DNA of 64,000 nt from an uncultured Lactobacillus sp. (GCA_910587695.1 CAJUNC010000002.1:113206-177205), one strand, 5' to 3'; positions 18,147 to 27,761 are shown, counted from the stretch's first letter. Numbers and translations are program-made. Notes: generated by a model from the letters alone, not told the origin.

Positions 18147-19262
18147 ATGTCTAAATATTTAGTTGTTGGTGCAGGACTTTTTGGGGCTGTCTTTGCCAAT
18201 GAGGCGGCTAAGCGTGGCCATGAAGTGACTGTGATCGAAAAACGTGACCACTTAGCGGGAAATATTTATACGAAAGAAGTCAATGGGATCCAAGTGCATC
18301 AATATGGAGCACATATTTTCCATACTTCAAATAAAAAAGTTTGGGATTACGTGAACCAATTTGCTGAATTTAACCGGTATACGAATACACCGGTAGCAAA
18401 TTACAACGGTGAGATCTATAACTTGCCTTTTAACATGAATACTTTCAACAAGCTTTGGGGAGTAGTCACGCCTAAAGAAGCACAAGAAAAGATCGATGAA
18501 CAACGTGCTGTTTTGAAGGGTAAAACACCAGAAAACTTGGAAGAACAAGCTATTTCGTTGATCGGTACCGATATCTATGAAAAATTGATCAAGGGTTATA
18601 CCGAAAAACAATGGGGGCGTAAGGCAACTGAATTACCAGCCTTTATCATCCGCCGTTTACCTGTGCGTTTGACTTACGATAACAACTATTTCAATGATGA
18701 TTATCAAGGTATCCCAGTTGGTGGCTACACTCAGATCGTAGAAAAGATGTTAGATCATGACAACATCACCGTCAAAACAAATACCGATTTCTTTGATAAC
18801 AAAGACCAATATTTGAATGATTACGATAAAGTTTTATTCACTGGGATGATCGATCAATTCTTTGATTACAAATTAGGTGAATTAGAATATCGTAGTTTAC
18901 GTTTTGAGACAGAAAACTTAGACGTTGATAACTACCAAGGTAACGCGGTCGTTAACTATACTGATGCAAAAACACCATATACGCGGATCATTGAGCATAA
19001 GCACTTTGAATTTGGTAAAGGTGATAAGAATAAGACCGTTATAACCCGGGAATATCCTGCTGATTGGAAACGTGGCGATGAACCATACTATCCAGTTAAC
19101 GATAAGAAGAACAATGCGCTTTATACTAAATACCAAGATCTAGCTAACCAAGAAGCTCAAAATGTGATCTTTGGTGGACGTTTAGGGCAATATCGTTATT
19201 ACAACATGGATCAAGTGATCTCAGCTGCTTTGACCACAGTTAAGCAAGAATTTGGTGATTAA
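18147..19262 (+). CDS. glf: UDP-galactopyranose mutase
   Basis: This 371-residue flavoenzyme interconverts UDP-galactopyranose and UDP-galactofuranose, the donor for galactofuranose residues. It has the N-terminal Rossmann FAD motif (LVVGAGLFGAVFANEAA, then IEKRDHLAGNIYT) and the family stretches YGAHIFHTSNKKVW and GYTEKQWGR. Start ATG 18147 follows GGAGGAG at 18132-18138; the frame is open further upstream but without a ribosome binding site. It is followed two bases later by a flippase. Two genes downstream resemble galactofuranosyltransferases, so the polysaccharide made here probably contains galactofuranose. Confidence 0.95.
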   Translation: MSKYLVVGAGLFGAVFANEAAKRGHEVTVIEKRDHLAGNIYTKEVNGIQVHQYGAHIFHTSNKKVWDYVNQFAEFNRYTNTPVANYNGEIYNLPFNMNTFNKLWGVVTPKEAQEKIDEQRAVLKGKTPENLEEQAISLIGTDIYEKLIKGYTEKQWGRKATELPAFIIRRLPVRLTYDNNYFNDDYQGIPVGGYTQIVEKMLDHDNITVKTNTDFFDNKDQYLNDYDKVLFTGMIDQFFDYKLGELEYRSLRFETENLDVDNYQGNAVVNYTDAKTPYTRIIEHKHFEFGKGDKNKTVITREYPADWKRGDEPYYPVNDKKNNALYTKYQDLANQEAQNVIFGGRLGQYRYYNMDQVISAALTTVKQEFGD

Positions 19263-19264
19263 AA

Positions 19265-20695
19265 ATGAAAGTTCTCCGCAACTATTTGTATAATGCGGGC
19301 TATCAAGTGTTAGCGATCATTGTACCGCTGCTCACAAGTCCCTATATCAGTCGGGTCTTACATGCGTCAGGGGTCGGTGATAATGCCTATACCAACTCGA
19401 TCATTCAGTACTTTGTTATGTTTGCTGCTCTAGGTGTAGGATATTACGGAAATCGTGAAATTGCATATGTAAGAGAAGATCGGCAAAAAATGTCAGAAAC
19501 TTTTTGGGAGATCCAGATCCTAAAAACTTTGACAACTCTGGTGGCGTATTTAGCATTTATGATCTTTTTGCAGATCTATACAGAATACACTTGGTATTTA
19601 TGGATCCAGTCGATCAATGTGCTTGCAGTCGCATTCGATATTTCTTGGCTCTTTATGGGGATCGAAGATTTTAAGCGAACGGTCATTAGAAACACGATCG
19701 TTAAATTGGCTTCGATGCTCATGATCTTCACACTTGTACGTGATGCAAACGATGTAGCTTTGTATATTTTTATTATTGGTGCGTCGACCTTCTTTGGAAA
19801 TTTGATCTTGTGGCCATATCTAAAAAAGATCTTAGTCCCAATCAAATTTAAAGAATTGCACCCATTAAAACATTTCAATCCTACAGTATCGTTATTTATC
19901 CCACAAGTTGCGACATCTGTTTATCTGCAATTGAATAAAACAATGTTAGGTGCCATGGTCGGAGCTGAGTATGCAGGTTTTTATTTCAATGCAGATCAGA
20001 TCGTTAAAATGGTTTTGACTTTAGCAACTTCACTGGGAACAGTAATGTTACCACATATGGCTTCGGCTTTTGCTAAGGGGAAACATAAAGAAGTAAACAA
20101 GATGTTGTATACATCATTTGACTTCATATCCTTATTATCAGTTGCGATGACTTTTGGCTTAGCAGCAGTAGCGTTGCACCTAGGACCCTATTTTTATGGA
20201 CGAGGATTTGGTCCGGTCGGCAAAGCAATGTTGATCGAAGCCGCTGTGATCTTATTTATCGCTTGGAGCAATACAGTGGGGGCACAGTACTTATTACCGA
20301 CAAATAAAGTTAAAGCTTTTACAACATCAGTTGTTTTAGGTGCAGTTGTAAATATGATCGCTAATTTACCATTTATCTATTTTTGGGGATTAGAAGGTGC
20401 TATGTATGCAACGGTTATTTCTGAATTTATAGTTACTGCCTATCAAATTTGGTATATTCGTGATCTCGTTGACTTAAAACAGATGTTTGTCAATATCCCT
20501 AAGTATTTAATTGCAGGTGTTGTAATGTTTGTTCCTGTATTTATGTTGGATAACTACCTAAAGACAAGTATTTTGACACTTGCGTTTGAAGTTATCCTTG
20601 GGATCTTGATCTATACTGTTATGATCATCGTATTACGACCTACATCGCTTAATCAAATTACAACTATGATAAAGAGTAAAGCAAAAGGTAATTAA
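19265..20695 (+). CDS. wzx: Wzx-type oligosaccharide flippase
   Basis: This 476-residue MATE/MOP-superfamily protein has about 14 membrane helices. The N-terminal NAGYQVLAIIVPLLTSPYIS motif is typical of RfbX/Wzx exporters. It moves undecaprenyl-diphosphate-linked repeat units to the outer face of the membrane. It starts two bases after the glf stop, so the two are cotranscribed, and a terminator overlaps its end. A second, dissimilar Wzx at 41134 serves the other EPS locus. Confidence 0.88.
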   Translation: MKVLRNYLYNAGYQVLAIIVPLLTSPYISRVLHASGVGDNAYTNSIIQYFVMFAALGVGYYGNREIAYVREDRQKMSETFWEIQILKTLTTLVAYLAFMIFLQIYTEYTWYLWIQSINVLAVAFDISWLFMGIEDFKRTVIRNTIVKLASMLMIFTLVRDANDVALYIFIIGASTFFGNLILWPYLKKILVPIKFKELHPLKHFNPTVSLFIPQVATSVYLQLNKTMLGAMVGAEYAGFYFNADQIVKMVLTLATSLGTVMLPHMASAFAKGKHKEVNKMLYTSFDFISLLSVAMTFGLAAVALHLGPYFYGRGFGPVGKAMLIEAAVILFIAWSNTVGAQYLLPTNKVKAFTTSVVLGAVVNMIANLPFIYFWGLEGAMYATVISEFIVTAYQIWYIRDLVDLKQMFVNIPKYLIAGVVMFVPVFMLDNYLKTSILTLAFEVILGILIYTVMIIVLRPTSLNQITTMIKSKAKGN

Positions 20696-20743
20696 AAACA
20701 TGGTAAGCTGCGGTAGATCACCAAATGCTTGCCATGTTTTTTT
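20695..20743 (+). terminator. Terminator after wzx
   Basis: AACATGG-T-AAGC pairs with GCTT-G-CCATGTT across a 17-base loop and is followed by a T run to 20743. Downstream a -10 TATAAT at 20783-20788 probably starts the next transcript; its -35 is poor. Confidence 0.8.
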
Positions 20744-20826
20744 ACAAGATCACAGATGCTACATTTTAGGTGGCAAGTATAGTATAATTACGAAGTATTG
20801 AAGCTAGAAGTAAAGGGGCTTTAAAA

Positions 20827-21855
20827 ATGAAAAATTATGTATTGTTATGGCATGATAGTGCTCGTGCTACGGGCGGTATCAAAGCCAAAGAAGATACTAA
20901 TAATTTTTTTAGACAAGAAAATTATCAGGTTATAGATACTCCAGTTGGAAAGATCGCAAAAGTCGTATATGTTTTTTGTGTACTTCCTTTTATCTTTTTA
21001 ACGATCAGAAGTGGAAATATTATCGTTCAGTTTCCTTCAGGGAAAACATTTTTACAGAAGATGATGTTAGGCTGCATTAAATATCTTTCGGGTGCAAAGC
21101 TGATCTTGATCGTTCATGATATCGAAGCATTGCGTGCTAACGCTGGAGATGGTCATAGCCGTGAAAATGAGACAGAATTGAAATTATTGGGAATGGCTGA
21201 TGGTTTAGTCTCTTTGAATAGTGTGATGACGGATTGGTTGCATGAGCATGGGATCAATGTTTCGATCACAAATTTAAATGTTTGGGATTACGATAATCCT
21301 AATCCAATAAATTTGATGTTACCGTATACTGGAAGTATCTGTTTTGCTGGTAATTTAGACAAGTCAACATTTTTGAATAAATATGACTTGAAACATAAGT
21401 TACTAGTTTTTGGGCGCAAAACGACACCAGTAAAGTTTTTAGATACTATAGAATATGGTGGGGTATTTAGTCCAGAAGAATTACCTAGCAAGTTAAAGGC
21501 TAATTTTGGCTTGATCTGGGATGGCGATGAATTAACGACTTGTTCAGGAAACTTTGGAAAATATCTACGGTATAATGCCCCACATAAGACGTCGTTATAT
21601 TTAAGCTCAGGTATACCAGTCATTGTATGGAAAGAAGCAGCGATTGCTAAAGTTATTGAGCACTATGGTTGTGGCTTGACTATTTCGAGTTTGAACGAAC
21701 TAGATGATGTTTTAGATAAATTGACCCCAAAGCAATATGAAAAATTATATAAAAATACAGTTCAAGTTGCTAAAATGATGAGGCAAGGTGCATTTATGCA
21801 AAAAGCAATAAGCTCATTGATCAAAATGTTAGATGAAGGGAAAAAAGATGAATAA
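20827..21855 (+). CDS. Glycosyltransferase, galactofuranosyltransferase-like
   Basis: This 342-residue cytoplasmic or membrane-associated transferase resembles bacterial beta-1,6-galactofuranosyltransferases of the WbbI type. The recognisable stretches are a LILIVHDIEALR motif, FAGNLDKSTFLNK, FGLIWDGDELTTCSGN, and the C-terminal PHKTSLYLSSGIPVIVWK. It is paralogous to the next gene, which overlaps it by 8 bases. With glf upstream, UDP-galactofuranose is the likely donor. Acceptor and linkage cannot be read. It has its own promoter region and AAAGGGG ahead of the ATG. Confidence 0.75.
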   Translation: MKNYVLLWHDSARATGGIKAKEDTNNFFRQENYQVIDTPVGKIAKVVYVFCVLPFIFLTIRSGNIIVQFPSGKTFLQKMMLGCIKYLSGAKLILIVHDIEALRANAGDGHSRENETELKLLGMADGLVSLNSVMTDWLHEHGINVSITNLNVWDYDNPNPINLMLPYTGSICFAGNLDKSTFLNKYDLKHKLLVFGRKTTPVKFLDTIEYGGVFSPEELPSKLKANFGLIWDGDELTTCSGNFGKYLRYNAPHKTSLYLSSGIPVIVWKEAAIAKVIEHYGCGLTISSLNELDDVLDKLTPKQYEKLYKNTVQVAKMMRQGAFMQKAISSLIKMLDEGKKDE

Positions 21856-22888
21856 ATTTGTTTTAACGATCGAAGACCCAAATAAAAATAATGCCGGTCC
21901 AAAGGCTAAAGAAGATGTGCTATACTTTTTGAAAGATGAAGGTTTTTTACCGTTACCACTTAGCCTTAAATTGGATCCTGAAGATCGGAGCCTTGGAGCA
22001 AAATTACGCAAATTATACGATGTTAAATTTAAGATACCGCGTGTGTTTAAAAAATTAACAGCCGAGGTGGTAGTTTTACAGTACCCGATCTACTCAACAT
22101 ATTTGACAAATAATATTATTAAAGCAATCAGAAGTTATACTGACGCCAAATTATATTTAGTGATCCATGATGTTGAGACATTACGACTTTTTAAGAATGA
22201 TCAGAATTTTTCCAAAAATGAGATCACAGTGTTCAACAGTGTTGATGGAATTATTGACCATAATCGAAAAATGCATACCTGGTTAAATGAACAAGGTGTA
22301 ACTACACCATGTGTTGATCTAGGGATATTTGATTATCATAATCCGACTGAATTACGCGAAGAATATAACTATGATCGTTCATTAGTTTTTGCGGGAAATT
22401 TAGCTAAATCAAAATTTTTAACTAGTAAGGAATTTGAAAAGCTAGCTTTCAAGTTAGAACTTTTCGGACCTTCACCAGCTGAGAAATATGCGGAAAATAT
22501 AAATTACCAGGGTGTTTATTCACCAGAGGAATTACCTGACCATTTAAAGCAGAATTTTGGTTTAGTTTGGGATGGAAATAGCGTAGCCAAATGTGATGGG
22601 ATCTTTGGTGAGTATACTAAATATAATAATCCGCATAAGGCTTCACTTTACTTGAGTAGTGGTTTGCCGATCATCGTATGGAAAAAATCAGCTTTAGCAG
22701 ATTTTGTGATCGATAATAATGTTGGTTTTGCAGTTGACAGCTTGACTGAAATTGATGAAAGACTTGAAAGTATGTCACGTGAAGAATATTCAGTAATGAA
22801 GAAAAATGCTTTAGCAGTGGCACAAAAGATCCGAACTGGTGAATTTATAAAAAACGCAATGACAAAGTTAGAAAAAGTAAAGGAATAA
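21848..22888 (+). CDS. Glycosyltransferase, galactofuranosyltransferase-like paralogue
   Basis: This transferase has the same architecture as the preceding gene: LYLVIHDVETLR, VFAGNLAKSKF, FGLVWDGNSVAKCDG and PHKASLYLSSGLPIIVWK. I use ATG 21848, which overlaps the previous stop (ATGAATAA) and has GAAGGG seven bases upstream. An ATG at 21833 would overlap more and lacks a good site. The two tandem copies have diverged widely, so they probably add successive galactofuranose residues rather than being redundant. The predicted length is 346 residues. Confidence 0.75.
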   Translation: MNKFVLTIEDPNKNNAGPKAKEDVLYFLKDEGFLPLPLSLKLDPEDRSLGAKLRKLYDVKFKIPRVFKKLTAEVVVLQYPIYSTYLTNNIIKAIRSYTDAKLYLVIHDVETLRLFKNDQNFSKNEITVFNSVDGIIDHNRKMHTWLNEQGVTTPCVDLGIFDYHNPTELREEYNYDRSLVFAGNLAKSKFLTSKEFEKLAFKLELFGPSPAEKYAENINYQGVYSPEELPDHLKQNFGLVWDGNSVAKCDGIFGEYTKYNNPHKASLYLSSGLPIIVWKKSALADFVIDNNVGFAVDSLTEIDERLESMSREEYSVMKKNALAVAQKIRTGEFIKNAMTKLEKVKE

Positions 22889-22890
22889 GG

Positions 22891-24069
22891 ATGGAAAATA
22901 TAGTTAATTATCGCGAAAAGATCCAGCAAAAGTTGATAACAAAATTTCCTGGGTTAAGTAATTGGGCATATTTGACGGCCCTAGCCATTTATATTTTAGC
23001 AATGTCTTTAAAGGGAACAATGTTGGTCAATTTTTTGATAACAGAGCGGGGATTATTTTATCTTTCCGCTTTACCGGCATTGCTTGTTCTATTTAAGGTG
23101 ACGTTTTTAGACGATTATGATTGGAAGGAATATATAATTTTTATCCTATTGGAGATCATTTTATTCGCAGTAGGTACTAATGCAAATGAATTCCAATTAT
23201 TTTATCTGATGTTTTTCATCGTGGGTGCTAAAAATATCAATATTGATCATATATTAAAGGTGTTTTTATGTGTCAATTTATTTGTTATCGCACTAGCATT
23301 CTTTTTCTCAGCGATGGGAAGTGTAAAAAATGTCATTATCACTAGAGGTGATTCCCCTGCTGTGAGATATGCTTTAGGTGCTGTTTATCCAACAGATCTA
23401 GCGTCAAGGGTCTTCTTCATGATGGTCGCCTATGCTGTTTTGAAGCGATTTAAATTTTCAATAGCAGAGTATGTATCATATATCGCATTGACTCTTTTGG
23501 CTTATATCGTTACAGATACGCGGATCGATCTAATGTTGATGTGTGTGTTGATCATTAGCATTGTATGTTACGGATGGTTTGATACTGCACTTAAGCATTT
23601 AAATGTTTATGTATTATCACTGTTGAGCACTGCTTATGCGTTTTGTATCATCTTATTAGGCTATCTTTATACACCTAGAATAGGTTTATTAGAAAAAATC
23701 AATAGTTTTTTATCAGGACGATTATTTTTTGAAAAATTAGCTTTTGAAAATTATAATGTTCCTCTTTTAGGACAATTTATCTACCAGAATGGCTTTGGTG
23801 GAGGTTTTAAAGTGTATGACTATTTCTACATAGATTCATCTTTTGTAAGAACATTGATGATGCATGGGGTTATCGTTTTTGCACTTATGCTATTATTGAT
23901 TTGTCTATTATTTGCAAAGTTTAAGAGATTGAAGTTGAATTATTGGATAATTTGTTTGATTCTGGTAGTTTTAACTTCAGGGATCGATCAACACCTTTGG
24001 GATATTTCATATAATTTTGTTTTCTTAGCCTTAATGGCAAATTTAAATGTAACAGATAAACTAAATTAA
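22891..24069 (+). CDS. Polysaccharide polymerase-like membrane protein (Wzy-like) paralogue
   Basis: This 392-residue polytopic protein with about 11 helices is a diverged copy of the one at 16860. Shared marks are AVYPTDLASRVF, YIVTDTRIDLML, LLGQFIYQNGFG and the terminal IDQHLWDISYNF. It starts two bases after the previous stop and is the end gene of its transcript. It is the best candidate for the repeat-unit polymerase of the galactofuranose locus. Why two polymerase-like genes flank glf-wzx is not clear. Confidence 0.7.
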   Translation: MENIVNYREKIQQKLITKFPGLSNWAYLTALAIYILAMSLKGTMLVNFLITERGLFYLSALPALLVLFKVTFLDDYDWKEYIIFILLEIILFAVGTNANEFQLFYLMFFIVGAKNINIDHILKVFLCVNLFVIALAFFFSAMGSVKNVIITRGDSPAVRYALGAVYPTDLASRVFFMMVAYAVLKRFKFSIAEYVSYIALTLLAYIVTDTRIDLMLMCVLIISIVCYGWFDTALKHLNVYVLSLLSTAYAFCIILLGYLYTPRIGLLEKINSFLSGRLFFEKLAFENYNVPLLGQFIYQNGFGGGFKVYDYFYIDSSFVRTLMMHGVIVFALMLLLICLLFAKFKRLKLNYWIICLILVVLTSGIDQHLWDISYNFVFLALMANLNVTDKLN

Positions 24070-24117
24070 AAAAGGCGTTTCACTTCACATCCATGATGCG
24101 AGTGCAACGCCTTTTTT
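24068..24117. terminator. Bidirectional terminator between convergent polysaccharide genes
   Basis: AAAAAAGGCGTT pairs with AACGCCTTTTTT, with a second inner stem CACTT/GAGTG. It serves the plus-strand polymerase-like gene and the minus-strand transferase group. Confidence 0.92.
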
Positions 24118-25154
24118 CAATCTATAAATTTATTTAGAGTAGTTTCAAATTTTTTAAAATATTTTTGTGGATAAAATGCTTGAATACTCTGTTTAATGGA
24201 TTGTTCAGTTAATGGAGTATGTTCTAAACGTTTCATTTGTTCAATTAATTTAGAAATATCATGTAGAGGATAGCTAAAGCCATTGACACCAGATTTTAAT
24301 ACATCTTGGTATCCATTAAAGTTACTACATATTACTGGTATACCATGAGCAATAGCTTCCAACATTATCATTGGTAGCCCTTCGTAAGTTGATGTCATGA
24401 GTAGGGCTGTTGGTTTTTCTTTTATCTCATGCCAAAGGTCAGGTGTATATCCATGCCAAATTATCCGCTGAGAGACATTTAATTCTTGCGCATATTCTTG
24501 GCAACGTTTAGTATCAGCTCCAGTGCCAAATATATCTAAAGTTGCGTTATTAGTCTTGGAGAGGGCATAGATCATTTCCTTTAAATTTTTTTGTCCTTCA
24601 AAAATAATTCGACCAGCATAAAAGAATTTTGGTGGGTGCGAGTCTGATACAGGAATAGATGTTGTTATGGGATCAATAGGGTTGAAAATTAGACTTATCT
24701 TTTCGTTAGGGATTCCATAACTCAATAACTGTTCTTTAATTGTAGAACTAATAGCTAAATGTCCATCGGCTAGTGGAACAGTAGCGCTAGCGTTAAACAT
24801 ATCTTGATCCTCAAGTGAGAAATGGATCCAAGATATTATTTTATATTTAAGATGAAATATATTTCTTATTTTAGCACCTAATTTGATCATTTTAGGACTA
24901 AGGGAGATAAAGCAAGTATCCGCTGAAGCTAGTAAAAATTTTCTAGTAATTGTGAGTGGCTTGTTTATTTTACCAGCACAAATACTAATATCTATTCTAG
25001 GATCAAATTTAGTTAAAAAATTTTGTTGAGGTGGAGCATTTGTCAAGATCAGTTCGATCTTGTGATGTTTACAAAGTTGATTTAATACTTTAACTAGAAC
25101 AGTTTCAGTACCACCAGTGCCAGAAAGCTCCATGCATAAAAATTTTAAGTTCAT
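24117..25154 (-). CDS. Family 4-type glycosyltransferase (GT-B)
   Basis: This 345-residue protein has a C-terminal GT-B nucleotide-sugar domain: YAGRIIFEGQKNLKEMI, WHGYTPDLW, then MTSTYEGLPMIMLEAIAHGIPVI-type residues with the EX7E signature of GT4 enzymes. The N-terminus carries MELSGTGGTETVL, as in WaaG/PimA-like transferases. Its start overlaps the stop of the upstream gene by four bases (ATGA), so it is the last gene of the minus-strand operon. It probably adds one sugar to the repeat unit; the substrate is unknown. Confidence 0.85.
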   Translation of the reverse strand: MNLKFLCMELSGTGGTETVLVKVLNQLCKHHKIELILTNAPPQQNFLTKFDPRIDISICAGKINKPLTITRKFLLASADTCFISLSPKMIKLGAKIRNIFHLKYKIISWIHFSLEDQDMFNASATVPLADGHLAISSTIKEQLLSYGIPNEKISLIFNPIDPITTSIPVSDSHPPKFFYAGRIIFEGQKNLKEMIYALSKTNNATLDIFGTGADTKRCQEYAQELNVSQRIIWHGYTPDLWHEIKEKPTALLMTSTYEGLPMIMLEAIAHGIPVICSNFNGYQDVLKSGVNGFSYPLHDISKLIEQMKRLEHTPLTEQSIKQSIQAFYPQKYFKKFETTLNKFID

Positions 25155-26155
25155 GAGTTATTTTCCTTTTGCTTGTTTTGTTTACTTCTGAGTTTAAATA
25201 GTAAGATCGCTAAAGATGCTAGATGTAGTTTTAAAAACAACCCCGGAAGTAGGTGAGGCGTCAAACATTGTTTTAGCGTAATTTGGTCAAGTGCTCTTTT
25301 AACAACTGGAGTAGCAATGACCTTATCTAGTTCTGCCCTTTTTTGTTTGTTAGGAGCGGGATTACTCAGAGTATATATCAAACGTACTGCGATAATATTA
25401 ACTTGGATCAAAGTATAGCTTAAGAAACTTTGGCTAATTGCTTGAGGTTGTGAAACAACGAACTCTTCAGCAGTACTTAGTGATTTTAGATAAGCTTGTA
25501 TTTTTTTGGTATCGAAACTTCTAGTTGCAGATGGTGTATCGATCGTGTAGTGATATAAAACCACTGCAGAGGTTGTGATCGACTCACAAGCAGCAGTATA
25601 ACGGATCAGAAATTCACTGTCTTCTGACATAGTAAGCTCCTCATTGAAGTAGATATCGTTATCGAGCAACAAGGAACGCTTAAAGAATTTTCCCCAAACT
25701 GTCATATAGTTAGTAGGTTTTTCAAGCATCCGACACCGAATATCTAAACTATTGGTCGATGGTAAATTAAGGTCGACGGTATAATTTCCATGTTCAAAAC
25801 TAAAAATTTGTAGGTCAGCGGGCATTTTTTTTGCTTGGCTTAAAGCTTTTTGAAGACCGTTTTTGAGATAGTGATCGTCAGAATCTAGGAATGCGACCAG
25901 TTGTCCGCGGGCATGCTTAATACCGATATTACGTGCGTGCCCGACACCTTTTCCAGCAGTTAGGATACGTATTTGTTGATTTTGTGAAGCAAGTTGCTTG
26001 GCTAAAGCCAAAGTATTGTCTTTTGAACCATCGTCAATGATCAATAGTTCATATGTTTGATCAACGATTGAATTGGTAACACTCTCTACTGCTCGTTTTA
26101 AAGTCTTTTCTGAATTATAAGCTGGGATTATAAATGAAATTAACGGCATAGACAT
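25151..26155 (-). CDS. Family 2 glycosyltransferase (GT-A)
   Basis: A GT2 catalytic domain fills the first 230 residues: SFIIPAYNSEKTLKRAVESV, IIDDGSKDNTLALA, and AFLDSDDHYLKNGL, which carries the DxD metal site. I start it at ATG 26155, four bases after AAGGA; ATG 26149 is also possible. The longer open frame to 26218 reads back through a hairpin and the preceding gene's stop and is not credible. It overlaps the GT4 gene by four bases. It probably extends the lipid-linked repeat unit primed by the upstream sugar transferase. Confidence 0.87.
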   Translation of the reverse strand: MSMPLISFIIPAYNSEKTLKRAVESVTNSIVDQTYELLIIDDGSKDNTLALAKQLASQNQQIRILTAGKGVGHARNIGIKHARGQLVAFLDSDDHYLKNGLQKALSQAKKMPADLQIFSFEHGNYTVDLNLPSTNSLDIRCRMLEKPTNYMTVWGKFFKRSLLLDNDIYFNEELTMSEDSEFLIRYTAACESITTSAVVLYHYTIDTPSATRSFDTKKIQAYLKSLSTAEEFVVSQPQAISQSFLSYTLIQVNIIAVRLIYTLSNPAPNKQKRAELDKVIATPVVKRALDQITLKQCLTPHLLPGLFLKLHLASLAILLFKLRSKQNKQKENNS

Positions 26156-26174
26156 CACATCCTTATATTTTTTT

Positions 26175-26202
26175 AAAAGGCGCATGTAAAACATGCGCCT
26201 TT
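26175..26202 (-). terminator. Hairpin after priming transferase (minus strand)
   Basis: A perfect 12-bp stem (AAAGGCGCATGT / ACATGCGCCTTT) with a 3-base loop lies between the priming transferase and the GT2 gene. Only a short T run follows on the minus strand, so termination is probably partial, leaving lower expression of the two distal transferases. Confidence 0.65.
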
Positions 26203-26207
26203 GCAGA

Positions 26208-26870
26208 TCAGTAGGCACTATTAGGCTTGAGTAAGATTTTGACAGTCATAAAGAGGATCTTGATATCAAACCAAATACTGCTTTTTTGAATATATTCTAA
26301 ATCTAGTTGAACCATTTCGTGAAATCCAACTGAATTTCTAACTGTAGCTTGCCAAAGACCTGAACATCCAGGGACTACAAGAAGTCGTTGCATATCATAA
26401 GTGGTATATTCAGCAACCTCACTAGGTAATGGCGGACGTGGGCCAACTAAACTCATATCTCCACGGACAACATTGAATAGTTGGGGCAATTCATCAATAC
26501 TCGTTTTACGGATAAAACGACCGATCTTTGTAATACGAGGATCGTTTTTCATTTTAAACATTGGACCGTCAACTTCATTTTGCTCCTTTAGTTCGGTAAG
26601 GTGCTTATCAGCATCAACATGCATCGAGCGGAATTTAAACATATCAAATTCACGCTGATCTTTACCAACACGTTTTTGCTTATAAAAAACAGGACCATGG
26701 TCTTCGAATTTTATCAAGAGTGCCACAACTAGGAAAAGTGGGCTCAAAATGATCAGACCACAAATACTAGCTGTAAAATCAAAAATACGTTTGATCTTAT
26801 GATAGATCCTTTTTTTTGCAAGCTCATCTTGATCGATTATTATTTTTGATGATTGCTTCAATAACCTCAC
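26208..26870 (-). CDS. Undecaprenyl-phosphate sugar-1-phosphate transferase (priming)
   Basis: This 220-residue bacterial sugar transferase starts repeat-unit assembly by moving a hexose-1-phosphate to undecaprenyl phosphate. One N-terminal membrane helix (about 30-55) is followed by the catalytic domain with KQKRVGKDQREFDMFKFRSM, DELPQLFNVVRGDMSLVGP and RPPLPSEV. It is strongly similar to the protein at 44861, so each polysaccharide locus has its own priming enzyme. The start is uncertain: GTG 26870 touches GGAG, whereas TTG 26861 has GGAG eight bases upstream. It lies eight bases after the DUF4422 gene. Confidence 0.92.
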   Translation of the reverse strand: MRLLKQSSKIIIDQDELAKKRIYHKIKRIFDFTASICGLIILSPLFLVVALLIKFEDHGPVFYKQKRVGKDQREFDMFKFRSMHVDADKHLTELKEQNEVDGPMFKMKNDPRITKIGRFIRKTSIDELPQLFNVVRGDMSLVGPRPPLPSEVAEYTTYDMQRLLVVPGCSGLWQATVRNSVGFHEMVQLDLEYIQKSSIWFDIKILFMTVKILLKPNSAY

Positions 26871-26877
26871 TCCAACA

Positions 26878-27687
26878 TTAAAAACTATTTTCGTATCGCT
26901 TATGAAGGAATTTAGCCTTTAAGAAAGCTGTTCCTTTTTTCCACCAATTGATCCCTTCAACATAGACAAGAGGTAACTCTTTGATTTGTGTAGGAGAAAT
27001 ATTCCCCCATTTGATTTGTTGTTGTAACCAAACATTAAAGATTATTTCACTAACTCGACCATAAAATCTTTGCTGGAAGGCAGATAACTCAGTCGAGCCC
27101 ATTTTATTTTCAAGCTCGAATAGGATATCAAATAGCCAAGTACAGTACTGATCCATCAAGTTTTTTTTCATGATAGCCATGTTAAACATATAACCAGAGG
27201 TCTTACCTAAAACTTCATCATATGTAGCTAAGTAATCAGGGTATTTTTCACGGATTATTTCACGCGTGGCATCTAATTGGTTTGAATAGTGAGTATGCTC
27301 ATAGTGTGAATACAAGGTCTCAATGTAGTAATGTCTTTTTTTAGGAAGTAAAACACTATATTGTTCTAACATAGGTAGAAGCTCATTACTCTTGATGACC
27401 CAATTAAGGCGATCTTTACCATGATGGTGTTTAGCACCAAAGTGACGACGGTAGTGGGCTAATCCGATATAATCAGCATCTAGATTTTTCCAAGCCCAAT
27501 ATAAGCCGGTCAATTCACTATAACTATCATTTTTTTGAGAGATATTTTCTCCTACATTATCTTTTTGGTAACCCAAGTCAATATCGGGATGTAATGTAGC
27601 ACCAACATGTAATGGGAGATACATTTCATCATTAGGCATTGCATACTTTTTGTGGGTCGCAACGACTATTTTAACTGTATTTTCCAA
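26878..27687 (-). CDS. DUF4422 glycosyltransferase-like protein
   Basis: This 269-residue protein matches the DUF4422 family (PF14393), common in gram-positive capsule and EPS loci. Visible signatures are VVATHKKYAMPNDEMYLPLHVG, shortened here as ATHKKYAMP, then NVGENISQKN, YWAWKNLDADYIGLAHYRR and YSHYEHTHY. The fold is thought to be GT-A-like, but activity is poorly characterised. A paralogue lies at 38029 in the second locus with the same motifs (AMPQDDMYIP, GENIASKN, GLVHYRRLFG). It lies at the head of the operon containing the priming transferase. Confidence 0.8.
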   Translation of the reverse strand: MENTVKIVVATHKKYAMPNDEMYLPLHVGATLHPDIDLGYQKDNVGENISQKNDSYSELTGLYWAWKNLDADYIGLAHYRRHFGAKHHHGKDRLNWVIKSNELLPMLEQYSVLLPKKRHYYIETLYSHYEHTHYSNQLDATREIIREKYPDYLATYDEVLGKTSGYMFNMAIMKKNLMDQYCTWLFDILFELENKMGSTELSAFQQRFYGRVSEIIFNVWLQQQIKWGNISPTQIKELPLVYVEGINWWKKGTAFLKAKFLHKRYENSF

Positions 27688-27732
27688 AAGGTTTCTCCTA
27701 ATCTATAACTCATCATTAGTATTAAAGTAAAG

Positions 27733-27761
27733 ATAATACTACCTATACTAATATAGCACAA
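27733..27761 (-). promoter_or_regulatory. Promoter for DUF4422-priming transferase operon
   Basis: On the minus strand TTGTGC (complement of 27756-27761), a 17-base spacer and TATTAT (complement of 27733-27738) lie about 45 bases before the DUF4422 start. Confidence 0.5.
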
